DNA from: Leptospira broomii serovar Hurstbridge str. 5399
Lineage (GTDB): Bacteria; Spirochaetota; Leptospiria; Leptospirales; Leptospiraceae
DNA length: 64,000 nt
Reading direction: 5' to 3'
Assembly: GCF_000243715.2 (NCBI RefSeq)
Contig: NZ_AHMO02000008.1
Coordinates: 62,001-126,000 of the forward strand
How positions within the stretch are numbered: position 1 is the first letter of the stretch; every line of letters begins with the position of its first letter. The notes beneath the pieces are model-generated. The model did no database searches, was not told the DNA's origin, and saw only the letters and a program-made list of their open reading frames with translations. Shown here piece by piece: positions 47,956-56,700 of the stretch. The position numbers and the translations under genes are program-made.

Positions 47956-48267
47956 ATGACTTCTTCAGCTATCCAGTTTACAGAGTCTCACGTATATCCC
48001 GACAAAAATCGGTTTAGAGTAGTCTTTGTACGGAACGTATGTTCTGTCGAAACTGAAGAAATTGCTCTGATTTTGAATAAAATCCAGGACGTACAACCGA
48101 AATCGGTCGAGCTGGATTTGGAAAGCGTGGTTGCAATTCCATCGCTTATTCTGAACCGAATTCTTAAGCTTCTCGCGGAACTTAAATCCCGTGGGATTCC
48201 GGTTGAAATCAAAACCAGCGAAGGACTTAGATCCGTCCTGAATCGTCTTAAGATTTCTTTGCAATGA
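47956..48267 (+). CDS. STAS-domain protein
   Basis: A 103-residue single-domain protein resembling anti-anti-sigma STAS proteins. It has an early strand FRVVFVRNV, a VELDLESVVAIPSLILNRIL helix-strand region where phosphorylatable Ser sits (Ser after IP), and a closing RGIPVEIKTSEGLRSVLNRL. Alternatives are degenerate STAS or phosphatase-associated. Its stop overlaps the start of the Cys-rich protein gene as ATGA, so it leads the copper-associated cluster; whether it regulates it is unknown. The REC-HATPase protein at 35989 is a possible kinase partner. Confidence 0.72.
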   Translation: MTSSAIQFTESHVYPDKNRFRVVFVRNVCSVETEEIALILNKIQDVQPKSVELDLESVVAIPSLILNRILKLLAELKSRGIPVEIKTSEGLRSVLNRLKISLQ

Positions 48268-48713
48268 AGGGAATTACCTTAGTATTAATCCATTGCTTTC
48301 TATTTCATAGCCTAGTTTTCGGTAGCGGGTGGTTCGGTGGAATCCTCGCCGGCGAAATTAAACTTTGCGAATGTAATCATGGTAGTAAAAAAGAGACTCA
48401 TGCGACTGTAGAAGATTTATCATTCAAAACTAAGTTAGCAACCGCCGACTCTTCCCCTATACATACAAACGAAACGAACCATCCTTTACCTGATTGCCAA
48501 TCCGCCGAAGTGGGAGAAGCCCATAAATGTTCCTGTGCAAAAGCAAAGGACAAGGTTTCGTTATTTACCGGAACTCTTGTCACGCAGATACTTGCTCTAG
48601 ATACCATCGGATTTTTCCCTAATCTGGAAGAATCGAACATCGTATCCTTCCAAACCAGAACTTCCGGTATCGACCTTTCAACCGATATCGAACGACCCCC
48701 TAGTTTCTACTGA
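48264..48713 (+). CDS. small exported Cys/His-rich protein of the MbnP/MbnH cluster
   Basis: A 149-residue protein with an N-terminal hydrophobic segment (TLVLIHCFLFHSLVFGSGWF) that is a signal peptide or anchor. The mature part has a CECNHG motif, a scatter of His (KKETH, IHTNETNH), then PDCQSAEVGEAHKCSC, i.e. two CxC motifs in ~75 residues. This arrangement suggests soft-metal (copper) binding. No named family recognised. It starts within the STAS stop codon and ends 130 bp before mbnP, linking it to the system by position. Confidence 0.65.
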   Translation: MKGITLVLIHCFLFHSLVFGSGWFGGILAGEIKLCECNHGSKKETHATVEDLSFKTKLATADSSPIHTNETNHPLPDCQSAEVGEAHKCSCAKAKDKVSLFTGTLVTQILALDTIGFFPNLEESNIVSFQTRTSGIDLSTDIERPPSFY

Positions 48714-48732
48714 TATCTCCCTCCAAACAACC

Positions 48733-48787
48733 CGTCGGCTGCTTATGCGCCGACGCATAGCTACTCCATCTAATAAACATTAGGTGG
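48733..48787. promoter_or_regulatory. two tandem dyads upstream of mbnP
   Basis: First dyad: CGTCGGC (48733-48739) / GCCGACG (48749-48755), 9-base loop. Second: CCATCTAAT (48766-48774) / ATTAGGTGG (48779-48787), 4-base spacer and one G-T pair. Neither is followed by a T run. They fill most of the 130 bp gap before mbnP and may be an operator or an RNA leader. Confidence 0.4.
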
Positions 48788-48843
48788 CATATGATTTCGC
48801 GATCCGATTCTATCTTGGGTCCGGAATGCATTAGGAGATTATA

Positions 48844-49794
48844 ATGTTCTTTTTAAAAACAACGATACGTGCGCTACTTTTAACATCGTCCGTTACATTC
48901 TTAGGCAATTGTAACGGAAACACGGAAAAATCAAATATGCCTTTACTGCTCGCGGGGATACTCGCGAGCAGTTCTCTCCCAGGAATACATTTTAAGGCGA
49001 TGGCAGGGTCCAGCCTATTACAATGCGGTAAAGATATTTCAGGTCATGCAGCTTTTAAGACAAACGCAACCGAATCGTTTTCAGAAGGAATCGTGCGGAC
49101 TTTTCATATTGCGGAAATTATGCCGATCAGCCTCAAAGATCTTAGGCTTTACGTTTCGAATCTGACGTTGATCGAAGCGGACGGTTCCGAAACGAAACCG
49201 ACATTGACGGCGGACGGGAAATGGCAGAACACATTCGTTACCCTGCTGGATTTTGAGAATCTCTCGGGAGACTGTATTGGTACGACTGATATGAATTCGC
49301 TTATTAAAATCCCGCTACCTAATAAGCTTTATAAAGGTATTCGATTTGAAGTCGGAGTTCCTGAAGAATTCAATCACCAGAATCCTGCTCTCGCGAACAG
49401 CCCTTTAAACGTCAGCGGATTAGCATGGAGCTGGGCGATGGGTTATCGCTTTTTAGTCGCCGAATTCGTTTCCCACGACCCGACCGCAAACGGAAATACT
49501 GCCGTTTTTCATTTGGGTTCGGGGGGATGTTCCATGTCGGCGCCTTACGCCTGTTCTAGACCGAACCGAGCTGTCATCGATCTGCAGCCTGCCGGAGGAT
49601 ATAATCCCATGACTCAATCGGTAAAATTGGACCTCAAGGCTCTCGTCAACGGTTGGGATATCCGCTCTGGAAACGTTTCCTGTCATTCCGAGAGTTCGGC
49701 AAGTTGCGTCTCTCTATTTGCAAACCTAGGAATCGATCCTTCCACCGGAAACTTGTCCGGAACTCAATCGGTTTTTTCGATCTCGAACGAATAA
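48844..49794 (+). CDS. mbnP: MbnP, metallo-mystery-pair copper-binding lipoprotein
   Basis: Envelope copper-binding protein of 316 residues. Signal peptide ends in lipobox LGNC (20-23), so it is probably lipidated. MbnP hallmarks are GVPEEFNHQN, SPLNVSGLAWSWAMGYRF (Trp195, Trp197), FHLGSGGC with Cys229 and Cys237, and a C-terminal Cys280/Cys288 pair followed by FANLG. Six Cys beside the lipobox Cys allow three disulfides. In characterised MbnP a Trp is turned into kynurenine by MbnH, which is needed for Cu(I) binding. AGGAG lies 7 bases before ATG. mbnH follows after 58 bp. Confidence 0.88.
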   Translation: MFFLKTTIRALLLTSSVTFLGNCNGNTEKSNMPLLLAGILASSSLPGIHFKAMAGSSLLQCGKDISGHAAFKTNATESFSEGIVRTFHIAEIMPISLKDLRLYVSNLTLIEADGSETKPTLTADGKWQNTFVTLLDFENLSGDCIGTTDMNSLIKIPLPNKLYKGIRFEVGVPEEFNHQNPALANSPLNVSGLAWSWAMGYRFLVAEFVSHDPTANGNTAVFHLGSGGCSMSAPYACSRPNRAVIDLQPAGGYNPMTQSVKLDLKALVNGWDIRSGNVSCHSESSASCVSLFANLGIDPSTGNLSGTQSVFSISNE

Positions 49795-49852
49795 GAATGA
49801 CCTGCTTCTTCTTCGGATTGTCCGGAGGCAGGAGCAGTCGCGGATCATCATT

Positions 49853-51001
49853 ATGAAATATCAATGTTTATTTAGCATAGCCCTACTAGTGCAATCATGC
49901 TCCGAACTGGGAATAGAATCGAAAAAGAAAAATCCTTCGCTTCAATCGACTCTCGTCTCGATTGCTTTGTTCGGAAAAAGAGAATTAGGCTACGCCTGGA
50001 ATCTTCCTGCCGGATTTCCAACGCCTAAGGTCCCCGAGGAAAACCCGATGTCGGAAGAAAAAGTAACGCTCGGTCGTTTTCTATTCTTCGATAAAAGACT
50101 TTCCGCAAACAGAACTCAATCCTGCGGAAGTTGTCATCAACCGTCGAAGGCATTTACGGACGGGTTAGCGGTTTCCGTAGGATCGACCGGACAACAACAT
50201 CCGAGGAACGCGCAGCACCTATCAAACATCGCTTATAATGTAAGGCAGACTTGGGCGAATCCTTTACTCGTAAAATTGGAAGACCAAATCCCGATTCCCA
50301 TTTTTGGAGATAGTCCGGTAGAGCTGGGAATGAGAAACAGGGAAGAAGAACTCCTCGGAAGACTAAAGGAAGATCCGCTTTATCGCGATTTATTTCAAGC
50401 GGCATTTCCCGCGGACTCGGATCCTATTTCTTTAAAGAGTGTCATTTTTGCGATCGCCAGCTTTGAACGGACACTGCTCTCAGGCGACTCTCCATACGAC
50501 AAATATAATGCTGGGCATTTAAACGCACTTAGTGCATCAGCCATTCGAGGCAAAAATCTTTTTTTCGGAGAACGCGCCGAATGTTTTCATTGTCACGCCG
50601 GGTTCAATTTTACGGACACGGTTCTTCATTCGGAGACCGTTTTCGAAGAATTCACGGTCCATAACAACGGTTTAGATTCATCCCGATATCAAGCTCCGAA
50701 CGGAGGACTTTATGAGTTCACTTCAAAGACGAATGACAAAGGAAAATTCAGGGCACCTTCTTTAAGAAACGTAGAGTTAACGGCGCCGTATATGCATGAC
50801 GGTTCCATACCGGATCTCATATCGGTCGTAAATCATTATGCAAACGGAGGCTCAGGTGACGGCCGAACGAACCCGAATCGAGATTCGCTCGTGCGAAGTT
50901 TTTCTTTAACCGAATCCGAAAAAGCAGACCTAGTAGAATTCTTAAAAAGTTTAACGGATACGAATTTTATTCAAAATCGCAAATTTCAGGATCCCTTCTA
51001 G
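49853..51001 (+). CDS. mbnH: MbnH, di-haem MauG/CcpA-type oxidase of the MbnP pair
   Basis: Di-haem enzyme of 382 residues. Haem attachment sites are CGSCH at 91-95 and CFHCH at 244-248. Trp134 lies where MauG and bacterial cytochrome c peroxidases have a Trp between the haems. An APYMHDGS segment (Met314) late in the chain is the usual axial-ligand region. The N terminus has LVQSC, a lipobox at residue 16, so the enzyme is probably lipid-anchored in the envelope beside MbnP. By family knowledge it uses peroxide to oxidise an MbnP Trp to kynurenine. Ends 1 bp before the next gene, so it is co-transcribed. Confidence 0.88.
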   Translation: MKYQCLFSIALLVQSCSELGIESKKKNPSLQSTLVSIALFGKRELGYAWNLPAGFPTPKVPEENPMSEEKVTLGRFLFFDKRLSANRTQSCGSCHQPSKAFTDGLAVSVGSTGQQHPRNAQHLSNIAYNVRQTWANPLLVKLEDQIPIPIFGDSPVELGMRNREEELLGRLKEDPLYRDLFQAAFPADSDPISLKSVIFAIASFERTLLSGDSPYDKYNAGHLNALSASAIRGKNLFFGERAECFHCHAGFNFTDTVLHSETVFEEFTVHNNGLDSSRYQAPNGGLYEFTSKTNDKGKFRAPSLRNVELTAPYMHDGSIPDLISVVNHYANGGSGDGRTNPNRDSLVRSFSLTESEKADLVEFLKSLTDTNFIQNRKFQDPF

Positions 51002-51002
51002 T

Positions 51003-51923
51003 ATGGGGTGCCATGTAAAACGATTCTTCGTTTTGATTCAGCTTCCTTTTTATATCGGATGTACATTCGGGACTATAGGTAATTCGACAAAAGAGAAAGA
51101 AACGGTATTACAAGCTATTGTAAGAATAATAGATTCTCAAAAAACTCCGGTTCTTCCCGTAATCTATTATTCAGATGATCAAGCCGATTCGGATCTAGGA
51201 AAATTTACGATCTCCACGCCGATCGATTCCTATGAGATCACAATCGATTCAAATTCAGTGGAATTAGGTCAACTTTACTTACTCATCGGTCCGAGTCCAA
51301 ACAGATTATTCTCGTTTTCTCGAAGCTCTCTATCGAATCAAAAACGAAATTACGAGGATGAGATCGGAACTCCTAAGAATATGCATTCGTCGGATCCGAA
51401 CACAAATTCCGATATCCCTGCCGGATCGAATTATTCGCGCACTTACGGAATAACGGGCAATTTTCCTGCTGGAGATATTTCCTCGTTAAACGATTCGATT
51501 CCCACAGGCCCGGTTCGTTCCCAATCTCTTTCCGGGTTTCCGGACGTTCCTTTCGGAATTCTCTATCATATATACGGAGTATATAACAAAATAGTGTTAA
51601 ATTTTTCCGTAAAGAGAATCTCCGATGGATCGATTAAAACGATTTATTTGGATCTTAGAAATTTAAACTTTCAAATCGAAGCTCCCTGTAATCTAGGCTT
51701 TCCGTATTCTAAATCGATTCCGTTTTCGATCGGTTTTAGGGTGGATAGGCTCATCTCCGTACGTCCCGGATCCTCATTCTCTCTTCTGGATCAGGCATTC
51801 CTATCAGGAAACCCGTCCTTAATAATCAGCGAACTTCAAAATACTTCCTGGCAGATTGAAACTGCACAAACCTTCAAGTCCTCCGGACAAGTTTTGGTAC
51901 TATATTCATGCTTATTTCCTTGA
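51003..51923 (+). CDS. unknown lipoprotein encoded after mbnH
   Basis: A 306-residue predicted lipoprotein: KRFFVLIQLPFYIGC gives a hydrophobic segment ending in lipobox YIGC. The mature part is beta-rich, Ser/Asn-rich, with a low-complexity middle (~115-165) containing many Asn, Pro and Ser. One Cys occurs in the middle (EAPCNLGF) and one at the extreme C terminus (YSCLFP). No family recognised. Start is one base after the mbnH stop; the end overlaps the beta-barrel gene by 16 bp, so it is fixed inside the copper operon. Confidence 0.65.
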   Translation: MGCHVKRFFVLIQLPFYIGCTFGTIGNSTKEKETVLQAIVRIIDSQKTPVLPVIYYSDDQADSDLGKFTISTPIDSYEITIDSNSVELGQLYLLIGPSPNRLFSFSRSSLSNQKRNYEDEIGTPKNMHSSDPNTNSDIPAGSNYSRTYGITGNFPAGDISSLNDSIPTGPVRSQSLSGFPDVPFGILYHIYGVYNKIVLNFSVKRISDGSIKTIYLDLRNLNFQIEAPCNLGFPYSKSIPFSIGFRVDRLISVRPGSSFSLLDQAFLSGNPSLIISELQNTSWQIETAQTFKSSGQVLVLYSCLFP

Positions 51924-52945
51924 AATTGTTTTCTCCCGATCGATCGATTCGTTTTTTTACGGTAGCTGTAGTGCTCCTTCTTTTTCAAAAACCGCTTCAC
52001 TCACATCATGCGGGCGAGGGCCAAACAATGGCTTCTTCCACCCGATTCATAGACCCGTTTACCGGAAAAAGGGAAAAGCCGTTGGATTATATTTTGATGA
52101 CTCAGGACTATCAAAAGGGAACGATAGATAACTCGAATCTGTATACGACCACACTATTCGGGGAGACGTTTTATTCGGGTGGAAAGTTTGCTCTAAACTT
52201 TAGCGTACCTTGGATATATTATCAGCAAATCGGAAGAGACGACGCTGCAAGATACGGTAAACCCTATATTGGATTCAAATGGAATCCGTTTCTGGAATCG
52301 ACCGGCCCTTTTTTTCTGCTATTAGAAGCTAGGCTCGGATTTCCTTCAGGAGGGGATTCCGATAAATTTACCGGAGGAGATTATTATTCCGGACTCACCA
52401 ATCTAACCGTGGGAGCGAGTCTTGATCGTTGGCTTTTTGTCATTCGAGGCTCCGGAATTTTTCCGTTGTCCAGGGATCATTCGTCGACGACGGAACAATC
52501 AGGTATTCCTTATTGGGCACAAATAACGAATACGATTCAAGCTCCTGAAGCATTTCCTAAGACCCAAAAAGTAACTCAATGGTTCGGATACGCTACTTAT
52601 CGGCTCGCTCCTAATTTTAACGTCTTTGCGGGTTATTTGATTCGAATTCCCTACGTGAACGTAATCGGAGGCGGAAGCCTGGTGAATGAAACTCCCGGTA
52701 ATCGCAAAGCATTTCCTCGAAGCTTCAAGGAAGTTAGTTCAGGCTTTAGCTGCAAAGCCTTTAAAGGATCTTATCTTACGATAATCGGGAGGCTTCCCTT
52801 AGACAGAGATTCGGATATTAGATTATACGATTATGCGATCACGACATCGCTATCTTTTGAAATTTCGGAATGGAGAAAAACCAAGTCCGAATCGGAAGAA
52901 CCGAAAATCGAAAACGATGCTTTATCTCCGATGGAAAAACAATGA
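51908..52945 (+). CDS. predicted beta-barrel envelope protein of the copper cluster
   Basis: A 345-residue exported protein. The signal peptide (RFFTVAVVLLLFQKPLHS) is followed at once by HSHHAGEGQ, a His cluster that could bind Cu or Zn. The rest alternates Tyr/Phe-rich amphipathic strands and turns (YYSGLTNLTVGASLDRWLFV) like outer-membrane barrels or the transporter proteins encoded beside some MbnP/MbnH pairs. It ends with a charged tail (EKQ), not the usual aromatic strand, so membrane insertion is inferred. Last rightward gene of the cluster. Confidence 0.6.
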   Translation: MLISLKLFSPDRSIRFFTVAVVLLLFQKPLHSHHAGEGQTMASSTRFIDPFTGKREKPLDYILMTQDYQKGTIDNSNLYTTTLFGETFYSGGKFALNFSVPWIYYQQIGRDDAARYGKPYIGFKWNPFLESTGPFFLLLEARLGFPSGGDSDKFTGGDYYSGLTNLTVGASLDRWLFVIRGSGIFPLSRDHSSTTEQSGIPYWAQITNTIQAPEAFPKTQKVTQWFGYATYRLAPNFNVFAGYLIRIPYVNVIGGGSLVNETPGNRKAFPRSFKEVSSGFSCKAFKGSYLTIIGRLPLDRDSDIRLYDYAITTSLSFEISEWRKTKSESEEPKIENDALSPMEKQ

Positions 52946-52952
52946 TTCGAAT

Positions 52953-53297
52953 TCAATCCCAAATAGATTGAAAACAGAGAGGGGAATCTTTTAGAAAACT
53001 ATGGTATCCCGGTTTCGTAACGCATTCTTCCTCCGTAGCGGGAAGGTAATCGAATCCGCCGCCCTGATATTTTATGCGACAACAACCTTTCATGTTTTTC
53101 TTTTTATCTTCCGAATCCTTGGAGGGAGATTCGTTTTTCTTCTGAGATCCCGGTTCATCCGCAACGTTTTTAACTGAAAATTCCTGCGTATAGAAAAGAG
53201 AACCGGATGCGAGTGTACTACTCCAAACACGCTCTATAAATATGAACGCCAATAAGACAATTATTATTGATATCGAACGAATCGACAACATAACCAT
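52953..53297 (-). CDS. small exported Cys-containing hypothetical protein
   Basis: A 114-residue protein with an N-terminal membrane or signal segment (SISIIIVLLAFIFIERVW) and a Ser/Lys-rich linker. The last ~45 residues hold CCRIKYQGGG, EECVTKPGYH and PLCFQS, four cysteines likely forming disulfides in a small folded domain. No named family. It is antiparallel to the copper cluster and ends 7 bp from it; any functional link is unproven. ATG at 53297 or 53291. Confidence 0.55.
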   Translation of the reverse strand: MVMLSIRSISIIIVLLAFIFIERVWSSTLASGSLFYTQEFSVKNVADEPGSQKKNESPSKDSEDKKKNMKGCCRIKYQGGGFDYLPATEEECVTKPGYHSFLKDSPLCFQSIWD

Positions 53298-53426
53298 CAG
53301 TTATTCTTTGCCTTGTTTCTCCCGCAAGGCAAAAAAGAACCGATTCTTTCGCTGAGGGAATATTTTAGCTTGACTTTCTATTTGCAGGAGAACCAAAAGG
53401 AAATATATTCTTCGAAAGGCATCTTA

Positions 53427-54428
53427 ATGAAAGAATTTTCCGCAAAACCACCGATTGGAAATTTATTTCCGGTCATTTTCACGCTGATCTTCGTTCTATC
53501 CACCTCGATTTCAGCGGAAACCATCCTTTTGAAAAATGGAGATAAGGTGTACGCTACGGTGATCGATCAATCGACCGATTTTGTTACGATCTTGAAAGAA
53601 ACAAAGCGTCAAGCGATTCCTAAGAGCCAAATTCTTAAAATTATCTTTAAAGATATTAAGGACGAGGCGGAACTAGCGAAAATCATAGAAACGGAAAAGA
53701 AGAAGCTGAACAAAGAAGGCAAAAAAACCGAGAAGGAAGAACAGCTAGATACGATACTGCTCGAACAGATGATCAAGGAAAACAGCTATAAAGTCGTACA
53801 AAAGCGTCTTGCTTTGATCGAAAAATATTTGGAAGAGCAGGACGCAAGTTGGGAAGAATATATTACGACGAAACGGAGTCCGTGGGATCCGGTTTGGAGA
53901 TCGGCTGTTCTTCCGGGTTGGGGATTAAGCCACATGAAGCAAAATGCATATGGTAAAACCTACCAAATGGTCTTCATCCTTTCCGCATTGGCTTATTTCG
54001 GTTTTGAAAAAGCGGCGCAAGATAGGTCAAGTAAGTACGATAGTAAAGTAAACGATATCCTATTAAAAGATCCTCTAATATACGCGCAAATCAACGCTGC
54101 CCTACCCGCTTCGACGGCCCAGCTCTATATACAACAAGATCAGATTTCAAAACTTCAGGATTTGAATAAGATAAAAAACCAGGAACACAACTACTCTTCT
54201 TACAGCCATAACGCGTTAAGTGTAGGACTCGGAATTTACGCAATACAATTGTTACATAGTTATTTTGCCGGTAAGAAATGGGCCACCCATAATTATGTGG
54301 AAACGCCGTCGGGTGAAAAGGTATCCGCAGGAATAAACGTTAAAAGCGTATACATACCGATGGCGGCCGGAGGGAGTCTCGCCGGATCGGAATATAGAAC
54401 CGACGTTCGTTACGTTACCTTATTCTAA
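53427..54428 (+). CDS. exported DUF5683-like protein
   Basis: A 333-residue protein. After the signal region (GNLFPVIFTLIFVLSTSISA) comes a beta-strand domain with TILLKNGDKVYATVIDQ, where Leptospira and Bacteroidota proteins carry similar 'NGxxxxGxV' domains; then a charged coiled-coil (~95-160). The C-terminal part begins WRSAVLPGWGLSHMKQN, the DUF5683 signature (PGxGQxY), followed by two membrane-like helices. Function unknown. The ATG at 53427 follows AAAGG at 8 bases; the upstream frame to 53313 is rejected. Its end overlaps the convergent cysteine synthase gene by 4 bp. Confidence 0.7.
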   Translation: MKEFSAKPPIGNLFPVIFTLIFVLSTSISAETILLKNGDKVYATVIDQSTDFVTILKETKRQAIPKSQILKIIFKDIKDEAELAKIIETEKKKLNKEGKKTEKEEQLDTILLEQMIKENSYKVVQKRLALIEKYLEEQDASWEEYITTKRSPWDPVWRSAVLPGWGLSHMKQNAYGKTYQMVFILSALAYFGFEKAAQDRSSKYDSKVNDILLKDPLIYAQINAALPASTAQLYIQQDQISKLQDLNKIKNQEHNYSSYSHNALSVGLGIYAIQLLHSYFAGKKWATHNYVETPSGEKVSAGINVKSVYIPMAAGGSLAGSEYRTDVRYVTLF

Positions 54429-55405
54429 ATCTGAGGAATAGAATAACCCTTTGTTTTTAACCAGTCTCGATCGAAAAGACGAGATTGGTATCTTGCACCG
54501 CTATCGCAAAGTATCGTAACGATCGTATGCCCGCGACCTAATTTCTCCGCCAACTTTATAGCCGCCCCGACGTTAATCCCCGAAGAGCCGCCCAAAAATA
54601 GTCCGTCTTTTTTCAGTAGAGTATAAATGACTTCCAAACATTCGCCGTCGGTAACTTGAATCGCATCGTCAAACGGAGCATCTTTCATATTCTCGGTAAT
54701 ACGTCCGTTGCCGATTCCTTCCGTAAACGAACTCCCTTCGGAACTGACTTCTCCTTTCTTAACAAAATTATAAATTGCTGAACCCATCGGGTCCGCAGCT
54801 ACGGAAAGTAGACCCGTTTTCTTTTCCTTTAAATAGAGCGCCGTCCCCGCATACGTACCTCCGGTTCCTAAGGAAGTTACCCATACGTCGATTTTACCTT
54901 CAGTTTGCTCCCAAATTTCCGGACCTGTCGTCTGATAATGTGCCATGCGATTGACTACGTTATCGAACTGATTGGCCCATATCGCGTTCGGGGTTTCCTC
55001 GGCAATACGAGCCGATACTTTCACGTAATTACCGGGATCTTTGTAAGGTACTGCAGGAACCGTTCTAACTTCTGCACCTAAAGTTTTCAATAGGTCGATT
55101 TTCTCTTTTGATTGAGTGTCGGGGATGATGATTAAGGTTTTATAACCTTTTGCATTACAAATATGCGTTAATCCGATTCCTGTATTCCCGGCGGTTCCCT
55201 CGACTACGGTTCCGCCGGGTTTCAACAACCCTTTCTTTTCCGCGTCTTCCACTATATAAAGGGCCGCTCGATCCTTAACGGATCCTCCGGGGTTTAGAAA
55301 TTCGGCCTTACCTAAAATTTCACAGCCCGTTTTATCAGAATAATAATTCAATCGAATAAGAGGAGTATTCCCCACCGTTCCCGGAAACCCTTTCGTAATC
55401 TTCAT
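54425..55405 (-). CDS. cysK: cysteine synthase A (O-acetylserine sulfhydrylase) family
   Basis: PLP enzyme (326 aa) that makes cysteine from O-acetylserine and sulfide, or a related beta-replacement. PLP lysine is in LNPGGSVKDRAA; the substrate loop is EGTAGNTGIGL (TAGNTG rather than TSGNTG); the phosphate-binding loop is GTGGTYAGTAL; the late Ser is in GGSSGINVGAA. Cystathionine beta-synthase-type activity cannot be excluded as this length lacks only the haem and CBS parts. Convergent with the DUF5683-like gene. It follows fbaB after 140 bp and a terminator. Confidence 0.9.
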   Translation of the reverse strand: MKITKGFPGTVGNTPLIRLNYYSDKTGCEILGKAEFLNPGGSVKDRAALYIVEDAEKKGLLKPGGTVVEGTAGNTGIGLTHICNAKGYKTLIIIPDTQSKEKIDLLKTLGAEVRTVPAVPYKDPGNYVKVSARIAEETPNAIWANQFDNVVNRMAHYQTTGPEIWEQTEGKIDVWVTSLGTGGTYAGTALYLKEKKTGLLSVAADPMGSAIYNFVKKGEVSSEGSSFTEGIGNGRITENMKDAPFDDAIQVTDGECLEVIYTLLKKDGLFLGGSSGINVGAAIKLAEKLGRGHTIVTILCDSGARYQSRLFDRDWLKTKGYSIPQI

Positions 55406-55439
55406 CGTTGGCCCTCTAATTTCCTAATAATAATAACGG

Positions 55440-55490
55440 GAATAAAAAGGGAAGGAGTCGACGCTATAAAGCGAAGATCCCCTTCCCCTC
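55440..55490 (-). terminator. leftward intrinsic terminator after fbaB
   Basis: On the minus strand GGGAAGG pairs with CCTTCCC (plus-strand 55481-55487 and 55449-55455) enclosing a small CGCTTTATAGCG hairpin, then TTTTTATT. It lies 60 bp after the fbaB stop and before cysK. Confidence 0.65.
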
Positions 55491-55545
55491 GATTCGTTCG
55501 ACATTTTATCTCTTGCCGACGAAGTGTCTGTTCAGTAAGGATCGT

Positions 55546-56601
55546 TTACGCGATCGTTACGTCTTTCGAAAGGTATACGTCTTGAATCGCGTTCAACAAC
55601 GCAACTCCGTCTTTCATCGGCTTTTGGAATGCCTTCCGTCCGGAAATCAATCCCATGCCGCCTGCGCGTTTATTAATGACGGCAGCTTTCACAGCGTCGC
55701 CAAGGTCGTTCGATCCGGAAGGCCCGCCGGAATTGATTAAACCTATCTTTCCCATATAACAATTCGCTACTTGATAACGCGCCATATCGATCGGATGTTC
55801 GGAGCTAAGATCGGTATACATTTTATCGTCCTTCTTGCCGAACTTAAGATCCTTAAAGCCTCCTGCATTCGTTTCAGGCAGTTTTTGTTTTACGATATCC
55901 GCCTCGATGGTCGCGGCAAGATGATTGGCCTGTCCCGTTAAATCCGTCGAAACATGATAATCCGTTTTATCGGTCTTAAACGCGTCGTTTCTAAGATATG
56001 CCCAAAGGATCGTAACTAAACCGAGTTCGTGAGCTCTATGAAACGCTTCCGAGACTTCCTGAATTTGGCGAGAACTCTCGTCGGAACCGTAATAAATCGT
56101 AGCGCCTACGGCGGCGGCTCCCATATCAAAAGCCTGCTCCACATTCGCGAATAAGATCTGATCGAATTTGTTCGGATAACTTAGGAGTTCGTTGTGATTG
56201 ATTTTTACTACAAACGGGATTTTATGCGCGTATTTACGGGAAACTAGACCTAACACCCCGAGTGTGGAAGCCACCGCATTGCAACCGCCTTCAATCGCGA
56301 GCTTTACGATATTTTCAGGATCAAAATAAGCTGGATTTTTGGCAAACGAGGCGCCTGCACTATGTTCGATGCCTTGATCGACCGGAAGAATCGAAAGATA
56401 GCCGGTTCCGGCTAAACGCCCCGTATTGTAAATAGATTGGAAATTTTTTAGAACTGAATTGTTCCTGTCGGTTTTAGAAAAGATATCATCGACATACGAA
56501 GGACCCGGAATAGTGAGAGTCTCCTTCGGAATCGTTTTAGATATGTGATTCAATAGGAAATCCGCTTCTCCGCCGAGTGCGTTCTTGATTTTGTCTAACA
56601 T
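55546..56601 (-). CDS. fbaB: class I fructose-bisphosphate aldolase (DhnA/FbaB type)
   Basis: Cleaves fructose-1,6-bisphosphate to two trioses in glycolysis and gluconeogenesis through a Schiff base. The family is recognised from [15 protein letters not shown] near residue 65, [18 protein letters not shown] near 155, [16 protein letters not shown] near 180, and a Lys-Ile-Gly-Leu-Ile-Asn-Ser-Gly-Gly stretch late in the barrel, where the Schiff-base Lys is expected. Length 351 is usual. It forms its own leftward unit with a terminator. Confidence 0.93.
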   Translation of the reverse strand: MLDKIKNALGGEADFLLNHISKTIPKETLTIPGPSYVDDIFSKTDRNNSVLKNFQSIYNTGRLAGTGYLSILPVDQGIEHSAGASFAKNPAYFDPENIVKLAIEGGCNAVASTLGVLGLVSRKYAHKIPFVVKINHNELLSYPNKFDQILFANVEQAFDMGAAAVGATIYYGSDESSRQIQEVSEAFHRAHELGLVTILWAYLRNDAFKTDKTDYHVSTDLTGQANHLAATIEADIVKQKLPETNAGGFKDLKFGKKDDKMYTDLSSEHPIDMARYQVANCYMGKIGLINSGGPSGSNDLGDAVKAAVINKRAGGMGLISGRKAFQKPMKDGVALLNAIQDVYLSKDVTIA

Positions 56602-56700
56602 TCCTGTTGCTACCTTAATGGATTTGGATCTTGGAGTCCATTTTTTTGGAAAACCCCAAAATTTCCATCGCTTTTCCGATCCGGAATCAACGAGATAGAT

